NCBI RefSeq assembly: GCF_000702825.1 | Contig: NZ_JNKF01000010.1 | Span: 1-64,000 of the forward strand | DNA length: 64,000 bases | DNA from: Prevotella sp. P6B1 | GTDB lineage: Bacteria > Bacteroidota > Bacteroidia > Bacteroidales > Bacteroidaceae | Direction: 5' to 3' | Shown: positions 59,185 through 64,000 of the stretch, one piece after another | Position numbering within the stretch: position 1 is the stretch's first letter | Layout of the letters: every line of letters starts with the position of its first letter | Notes under the pieces: generated by a model | What the model was told of the DNA's origin: nothing | Databases searched by the model: none | What the model saw: the letters and a program-made list of their open reading frames with translations, nothing else | Made by a program: the position numbers and the translations under genes

Positions 59185-60981
59185 ATGAAACGAATAGCAT
59201 TCATTCTTACCATTCTATGCACCATCGGTGTCAGTGTTCAAGCGCAGAAGTATGAAATCAAATACGATGACAACTTCAAGAAACAGGGCGTGGTCGACCC
59301 AAACGGAAAACTCATCATCCCCATTGAATATCATTGGTGTGAGATACCATATGACTTAAGCAAAGAGCCACTTATCAGAGTTCATGACTTTGACAATACG
59401 GTTGCTGCATTCTCTCTCGAGGGAAAGCAATTAACACCATTCCATCAATATGAAGGGATTGACTACACGCCGTATGGCTTTATTGGCAGGAACTACAAAA
59501 CGAATCCAACATCTATGTGGATGGGCTTTTTATCATTGGAGGGCAAGGAGATTCTGTCTTGCGAATTCTCGTATATCCTGCCGAAAGAGAACTTCATTGA
59601 AGTTCAAAAAAGAACGCCATCAAAAACACTCCATGGCCTATATACCCATCAAGGTAAGGAGTTGATTCCCTGCAACTATGGACATTTGATATATTATAAG
59701 CATTGCATTCTCGTTTCTATATCAGGAAGTCTGCTGGATCAAGGTACAGAGGGTATCTATTCAATGCAAGGAGAGCTCATCGTCCCCTGCAAATACAACA
59801 TCCTACGCGCATCGTCAGAGGACTGCAGCTATGAAATGTTCGAAATCAGACAAGGAAAGGAAAACAAATCCTTCGTAGTTTTTAATGAAAACGGAGAACT
59901 GGCAGTTCCCTTCAACATGTATCAGGGCATAGAGCATGCAGACAATAGCAATAGACTATTGTATACGGTATTAAAAGACGGGAAATGGGGTTTGTGGTAT
60001 CAAGATAAGGAAATCATGGCTTGCCAATACGATGCCCCAATCAAATTTTCCAACGACGTAGCTACAGTCAAGAAAGACGGTGAAGCCAAACTCATCAAGA
60101 ATCCATTAAAGGATGCCTCACAGATACTGATTGCTGAGAGTAAAACAGACACCAAGAAAAAAGTAAAAGGTCCTGCTGTCAGCAGGTATCCCAAGCCCGA
60201 TTCGGATGTAGATTCCAATATTCCCGTAGCCAAGAAACAGGCAGAAAACACGTTTGCCTTTATCATCTGCAACGAAAACTACCCCGATGCGCCAGTACCT
60301 TATTCGCTGAACGACGGTCGTATGTTCCTGGAATATTGCAAAAAGACATTGGGCATTCCAGAGAAAAACATCAATCTCTACGAGGATGCCACCTATGGCA
60401 ATATCATCACGGCTGTTGAGAAGATGAAATCAGTAGCCGACGCCTATGATGGCGAAGCAAGTATCATCTTCTATTACGCCGGACATGGATTCCCCGACGA
60501 GAAACAGTCCACGGCTTACCTATTACCAATCGATGGCAATGCCTCCGACATCACCACCACTGGCTACAATCTGGCTAAGTTCTATAAGGAGCTGGCCGCC
60601 ATGAAACTAAAGTCATCTGTTGTCTTTTTGGATGCATGTTTCAGTGGTGCCAAGCGCGAAGACGAGATGTTAGCATCATCACGTGGCGTGGCCATCAAAG
60701 TGAAGGACGAAGCCCCACAAGGCAACATGATCGTGTTCTCAGCTGCACAAGGCGACGAGACCGCTCACCAGTTGGAGGAGAAGCACCATGGCCTTTTCAC
60801 CTACTATTTATTAAAGGAGTTACAAGCCACAGAAGGCGATGTGGATATGGGCACACTGACAGAGTATGTCACCAAGCAAGTGAAACGTCAGTCGGTAGTC
60901 ATCAACAACAAAAAGCAAACCCCAAAAGTCAACGCTTCGACGGCATTGGCTGGCTCATGGCAGAATTTGAAATTAAAATAA
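59185..60981 (+). CDS. WG-repeat caspase-family protease
   Basis: The 598-residue exported protein (signal peptide about 1-20) has five or six WG-like repeats (for example GVVDPNGKLIIPIEYHW and EGIYSMQGELIVPCKYN) up to about residue 310. A linker with the motif DSNIP follows, then a caspase domain from about 350. The dyad is intact: H434 in YYAGHG and C485 in LDACFSGAKRED. After the Cys comes a basic stretch, AKRE, before the small-subunit part, a possible processing site. The last 55 bp are nearly identical to the end of the fourth member. Substrate unknown. Confidence 0.9.
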   Translation: MKRIAFILTILCTIGVSVQAQKYEIKYDDNFKKQGVVDPNGKLIIPIEYHWCEIPYDLSKEPLIRVHDFDNTVAAFSLEGKQLTPFHQYEGIDYTPYGFIGRNYKTNPTSMWMGFLSLEGKEILSCEFSYILPKENFIEVQKRTPSKTLHGLYTHQGKELIPCNYGHLIYYKHCILVSISGSLLDQGTEGIYSMQGELIVPCKYNILRASSEDCSYEMFEIRQGKENKSFVVFNENGELAVPFNMYQGIEHADNSNRLLYTVLKDGKWGLWYQDKEIMACQYDAPIKFSNDVATVKKDGEAKLIKNPLKDASQILIAESKTDTKKKVKGPAVSRYPKPDSDVDSNIPVAKKQAENTFAFIICNENYPDAPVPYSLNDGRMFLEYCKKTLGIPEKNINLYEDATYGNIITAVEKMKSVADAYDGEASIIFYYAGHGFPDEKQSTAYLLPIDGNASDITTTGYNLAKFYKELAAMKLKSSVVFLDACFSGAKREDEMLASSRGVAIKVKDEAPQGNMIVFSAAQGDETAHQLEEKHHGLFTYYLLKELQATEGDVDMGTLTEYVTKQVKRQSVVINNKKQTPKVNASTALAGSWQNLKLK

Positions 60982-60982
60982 G
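60928..60982 (+). repeat. Shared 55-bp gene end, copy 1
   Basis: The 3' end of the second caspase gene matches 63926-63980 at 52 of 55 bases, across the last codons and stop. The neighbouring third gene does not share it, so this is not just general family conservation. Confidence 0.85.
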
Positions 60983-60988
60983 AGTGAC

Positions 60989-62611
60989 ATGAAAAGGCGA
61001 CTATACATACTCATTCTGCTGCTGACAATAACCTTAATGACTGTCTGCGCTCAGGAATCGAAGTATCCTCCTGTTAACCAAGCGTTATATGACAAATATA
61101 TTGACGCAGCAAAGAAGGGAGATGCCGAAGCACAGTACCAAGTGGCAACGAGCCTGGATTCGAGGGATGTAGAGTATGCTTTTTCATGGATTCGCAAGGC
61201 AGCCGAACAAGGACACCCAACTGCTGTCTTATTGATGATAACGGCCACTGATAATAGCAAAGATATTTTCGCACAGTTTACCAACAAGGAAGAACTTGTT
61301 TACTGGGTACATAAAGGCGAGCAGGTCGTAGAAGAGGGAAGGGGAACAATAAAATTGATGTTGTTTCTGGCAAACATTTATTACACGGGCATCAGTAGTC
61401 TAAGAGACAATAAAAAAGCCCTTGCCATGTATCGTAAGATCGTTGAGTTTCCCCAGCCGGAAGACATAAACATTGTGGCTGCTGCAGAGGCAATGGTGGG
61501 CTTGTTCTATCAGACTGGCACAGTAGTTGAAATAGACGAAAAGCAAGCTTTCTATTGGTACAATAGAGGCGCACAACATGGGACAAAGAGTGCATACGCT
61601 GGTAGTCCACAGTACATGTTAGGACGTTGCTATTATAACGGAGAAGGCACACAGCAGGATTTTGACAAAGCTGTTTATTGGCTGGAAAAGGCAACCAGCA
61701 ACGGCTTTAAGTTAGCAGAGCCTTGGCTGAAGAAGGCCAAGAAGAAACAGCAGGAGGGCACGTTGGCTAAGCAACAACAAAAAACGCCTACCGAAGAATC
61801 ATTGCCGGTAATGCCCAAGAAAGGTGCTGTGCTCAATGTGGATGAAAACATTCCTCACAGCAACACACAAGATACTTATACATACGCTGTCATTATTGGC
61901 AACGAACAATATGAGAGTGAGGCAGCAGTACCATTTGCTGAACACGATGCCAAAATCTTCAAGGATTATGTACAACTGACGCTGGGTGTCCCTGAAAATC
62001 ATATCCGTTTTATGGCTAACGCCGGACTGAATAAAATCCGTAGCGCTGTCAGATGGCTGAAGGAAGCGATGGAAGCACAGAGCGGAAAGGGAAGAATCAT
62101 CCTTTATTATGCAGGTCACGGCATTCCTGACGAGGGCAACAAGGAGGCTTATCTCCTACCAGTCGATGGCATAGGAAGTGATGTAGAGTCTGCCTATCCC
62201 TTGACTCGTCTCTATAAGGAGTTGAGCGTCTTACCTGCAGAGCGTGTCACTATTTTCCTCGATGCCTGTTTCAGCGGCGCCAAGCGTGAGGGCGACATGA
62301 TGGCATCAGCCCGTGGAGTTGCCATCAAGGTAAAGGAGAGTACACCTGTGGGGAAGATGATAGTCTTCACAGCAGCCCAGGGTGACGAGACGGCTTATCC
62401 TTTCAAGTCGCAGAAGCACGGTATGTTCACCTACTATCTGCTGAAGAAACTGCAGGAGACACAAGGTCATGCAACCTTAGGCGAGTTAGGCGACTACCTG
62501 ACAACAGAAGTTAAGCGGCAGTCGTTTGTAGAAAACAATAAAGTGCAGACACCCACCATCTTACCTTCTGCTGGCATGCAGAACACATGGCGTGGTTTGA
62601 CATTAAAGTAA
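60989..62611 (+). CDS. Sel1-repeat caspase-family protease
   Basis: The 540-residue exported protein (signal peptide about 1-21) has Sel1-like helical repeats: AEAQYQVATSLDSRDVEYAF near residue 45 and a clear pair near 165-250, including MLGRCYYNGEGTQQDFDKAV. A Gln/Lys-rich linker and DENIP motif follow, then a caspase domain from about 295 with H377 in YYAGHG and C427 in LDACFSGAKREGD. It starts 7 bp after the previous gene. Sel1 repeats usually bind proteins or peptides, so this N-terminus is probably a sensing or docking module that differs from the WG pair. Confidence 0.9.
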   Translation: MKRRLYILILLLTITLMTVCAQESKYPPVNQALYDKYIDAAKKGDAEAQYQVATSLDSRDVEYAFSWIRKAAEQGHPTAVLLMITATDNSKDIFAQFTNKEELVYWVHKGEQVVEEGRGTIKLMLFLANIYYTGISSLRDNKKALAMYRKIVEFPQPEDINIVAAAEAMVGLFYQTGTVVEIDEKQAFYWYNRGAQHGTKSAYAGSPQYMLGRCYYNGEGTQQDFDKAVYWLEKATSNGFKLAEPWLKKAKKKQQEGTLAKQQQKTPTEESLPVMPKKGAVLNVDENIPHSNTQDTYTYAVIIGNEQYESEAAVPFAEHDAKIFKDYVQLTLGVPENHIRFMANAGLNKIRSAVRWLKEAMEAQSGKGRIILYYAGHGIPDEGNKEAYLLPVDGIGSDVESAYPLTRLYKELSVLPAERVTIFLDACFSGAKREGDMMASARGVAIKVKESTPVGKMIVFTAAQGDETAYPFKSQKHGMFTYYLLKKLQETQGHATLGELGDYLTTEVKRQSFVENNKVQTPTILPSAGMQNTWRGLTLK

Positions 62612-62620
62612 AAAGGAGTC

Positions 62621-63979
62621 ATGAAAAAAAGAAGTATCATACTCTTCATTGTCTTAGCTTTCGCCCTGATGGCGCAGGGCCAGGAAAATGCCCTATATCT
62701 TTACCAACAGGCGAAGAAATATGAAAAGGGCAAAGGAGTGGACAAGAACGATGAAAAAGCTTTCGAGCTCTACCGTCAGGCGGCAGAGCTGGGATTGGAC
62801 TCTGCCCAGAACATGACGGGAGTCTGCTACGATAAAGGTAATGGTGTCTTTGCGGATAAAGAAAAGGCCTTTTTCTGGTTTCAGAAGGCAGCCATTCAAG
62901 GTTATGCCCCCGCCCAAGTCAATCTGGGCGTATGCTATGAGGCAGGAAAGAGTGTTCCCATTGATGAGCAAAAGGCAGTGGAATGGTATCAGAAAGCAGC
63001 CACACAAGGTAATGTCAATGGTATGATGCATTTGGGATATAGCTACTATACCGGAACAGGACTACAGCAAGACAATCAAAAAGCCAAGGAGTGGTTTGAA
63101 AAAGTACTGGAGAAGAATAAGAACTCAAAAAAAGCCAAGGCATATTTACAAAAGATTAACGAGCGGTTAGAAGAACAACAACGTCTGTTGGCAGCCGCTG
63201 CCGGCGTGGACCAGAATATCCCAGTAGCTTCACAATACGAAGAAAACACTTTTGCCGTGATTATCGGCAACGAGAAGTATGCAGAAGATGCGACTGTGCC
63301 ATATGCTGAGCACGACGCGGAAATCTTCAAAGAATATGTACAACGAACCTTTGGAGTACCTGATAACCAAGTCAACTATATCGCTAATGCAGGTCTCAAT
63401 AAAATACGGACGGCAGTCCGATGGTTGACAAAAGCGATGGAGGTAACCAATGGCAAAGGAAAAGCCATCTTCTATTATGCCGGGCACGGTATTCCCGACG
63501 AAGCCACCAAGACCACTTATCTGTTACCTGTCGATGGTATGAGTGGCGATATCGAGTCAGCCTATCCGCTCAGCAAGCTATACCAAGAGTTGGGTGCTAT
63601 TCCTTCTGAACGGATTACGGTGTTTTTGGATGCCTGCTTCAATGGTGGCAAACGAGAAGGCGACATGTTGGCGTCAGCCCGTGGCGTGGCAATCAAGGCC
63701 AAGCCATCAATCCCTCAAGGCAACATGGTGGTATTCACAGCTGCACAAGGCGACGAGACAGCCTTTGCCCTAAAGTCACAACAACATGGGTTATTTACCT
63801 ATTACATATTAAAGAAGTTACAGGACTCAAAAGGAAATGTAACGTTGGGTGATTTATATGACTATCTGACCAAAGAGGTAAAACGAGATTCGTTTGAAAA
63901 GAATAACAAGATACAAACACCATTTGTCAACGCTTCGACGGCATTGACTGGTTCATGGAAGAATTTGAAATTAAAATAA
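62621..63979 (+). CDS. Sel1-repeat caspase-family protease, fourth member
   Basis: The 452-residue exported protein (signal peptide about 1-19) has three to four Sel1 repeats (for example AFELYRQAAELGLDSAQNMT and AVEWYQKAATQGNVNGMMHL) over residues 25-175, a DQNIP linker and a caspase domain from about 207. The dyad is H289 in YYAGHG and C339 in LDACFNGGKREGD. Gly after Cys-Phe is Asn-Gly in this copy, a small change beside the nucleophile. A clear AAAAGGAG ribosome binding site lies 3 bp before the ATG. It is the last complete gene in the window; nothing recognisable follows in the remaining 21 bases. Confidence 0.9.
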   Translation: MKKRSIILFIVLAFALMAQGQENALYLYQQAKKYEKGKGVDKNDEKAFELYRQAAELGLDSAQNMTGVCYDKGNGVFADKEKAFFWFQKAAIQGYAPAQVNLGVCYEAGKSVPIDEQKAVEWYQKAATQGNVNGMMHLGYSYYTGTGLQQDNQKAKEWFEKVLEKNKNSKKAKAYLQKINERLEEQQRLLAAAAGVDQNIPVASQYEENTFAVIIGNEKYAEDATVPYAEHDAEIFKEYVQRTFGVPDNQVNYIANAGLNKIRTAVRWLTKAMEVTNGKGKAIFYYAGHGIPDEATKTTYLLPVDGMSGDIESAYPLSKLYQELGAIPSERITVFLDACFNGGKREGDMLASARGVAIKAKPSIPQGNMVVFTAAQGDETAFALKSQQHGLFTYYILKKLQDSKGNVTLGDLYDYLTKEVKRDSFEKNNKIQTPFVNASTALTGSWKNLKLK

Positions 63980-63980
63980 G
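63926..63980 (+). repeat. Shared 55-bp gene end, copy 2
   Basis: This is the partner of 60928-60982, at the end of the fourth caspase gene, with three differences in 55 bases. It links the end of a Sel1-type member to the end of a WG-type member. Confidence 0.85.
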
Positions 63981-64000
63981 TATATTTAATATGGATATTA

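Noticed and set aside
56493..63979. Caspase-gasdermin or other cytoplasmic defence system
   Set aside because: All four caspase-like proteins have signal peptides, and the small membrane protein does not resemble a gasdermin. No nuclease, CBASS or CRISPR gene is nearby.
63981..64000. ATG near the right edge as the start of another gene
   Set aside because: Only three codons are visible, too little to support a call.

Overview
The window looks like a chromosomal segment from a Prevotella-like member of the Bacteroidales. Many genes are preceded by the Bacteroidota-type promoter (TTTG, about 20 bp, TAnnTTTG). There is a SusC/SusD pair with its own ECF sigma and anti-sigma factors, an N-succinylornithine-type transcarbamylase, and a NigD-like lipoprotein. 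No rRNA, tRNA, transposase, phage gene or CRISPR array was recognised.

Layout. 1-383: left-edge intergenic DNA with a divergent promoter and a striking array of three palindromes. 384-17017: an arginine/proline biosynthesis region (argR, GNAT acyltransferase, argG, argC, argD, proC, proB, proA, argF') interleaved with a LolA-like protein, an XRE-cupin regulator, an acyl-CoA synthetase, a YraN nuclease, a membrane SpoIIE phosphatase and a histidine-kinase-like protein without phosphoacceptor histidines. argB, argJ and argH are not in the window. 17101-19530: a large lipoprotein with a leukocidin-like stem segment and a small HTH regulator. 19755-29687: plant-glycan enzymes (two-domain esterase, GH9, GH2, GH31) that together suggest xyloglucan breakdown, with a threonine aldolase among them but no SusCD pair. 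29692-34270: a minus-strand operon (PASTA protein, RluA pseudouridine synthase, Ddl, acyltransferase, NigD-like). 34377-38116: rpmH, efp, a glycosyltransferase, radC, a SufT-like protein and lpxH.

38768-50626: a complete nutrient-uptake module (ECF sigma, FecR, STN-type SusC, SusD, DcuC-like carrier, isoaspartyl dipeptidase, hydrolase-M14 peptidase fusion). It is bounded by two 67-bp near-identical direct repeats carrying a promoter and the start codon of a sugar kinase gene. The simplest reading is a peptide (perhaps isoaspartyl-peptide) utilisation locus that arrived next to kdgK or copied its promoter. 50623-56401: kdgK, an outer-membrane barrel protein, ackA, pta, cdaA and folP.

56493-63979: the most unusual region. 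A predicted leaderless operon encodes a small membrane protein and four exported caspase-fold (peptidase C14-like) proteins. Two carry WG-type beta repeats and two carry Sel1-like repeats at the N-terminus. Three keep the His/Cys dyad; the first has lost both residues and looks like a pseudo-enzyme. A 55-bp near-identical 3' end shared by one WG member and one Sel1 member suggests recent conversion or module shuffling. The proteins are predicted to act in the cell envelope, so the array does not look like a standard cytoplasmic caspase-gasdermin defence system.
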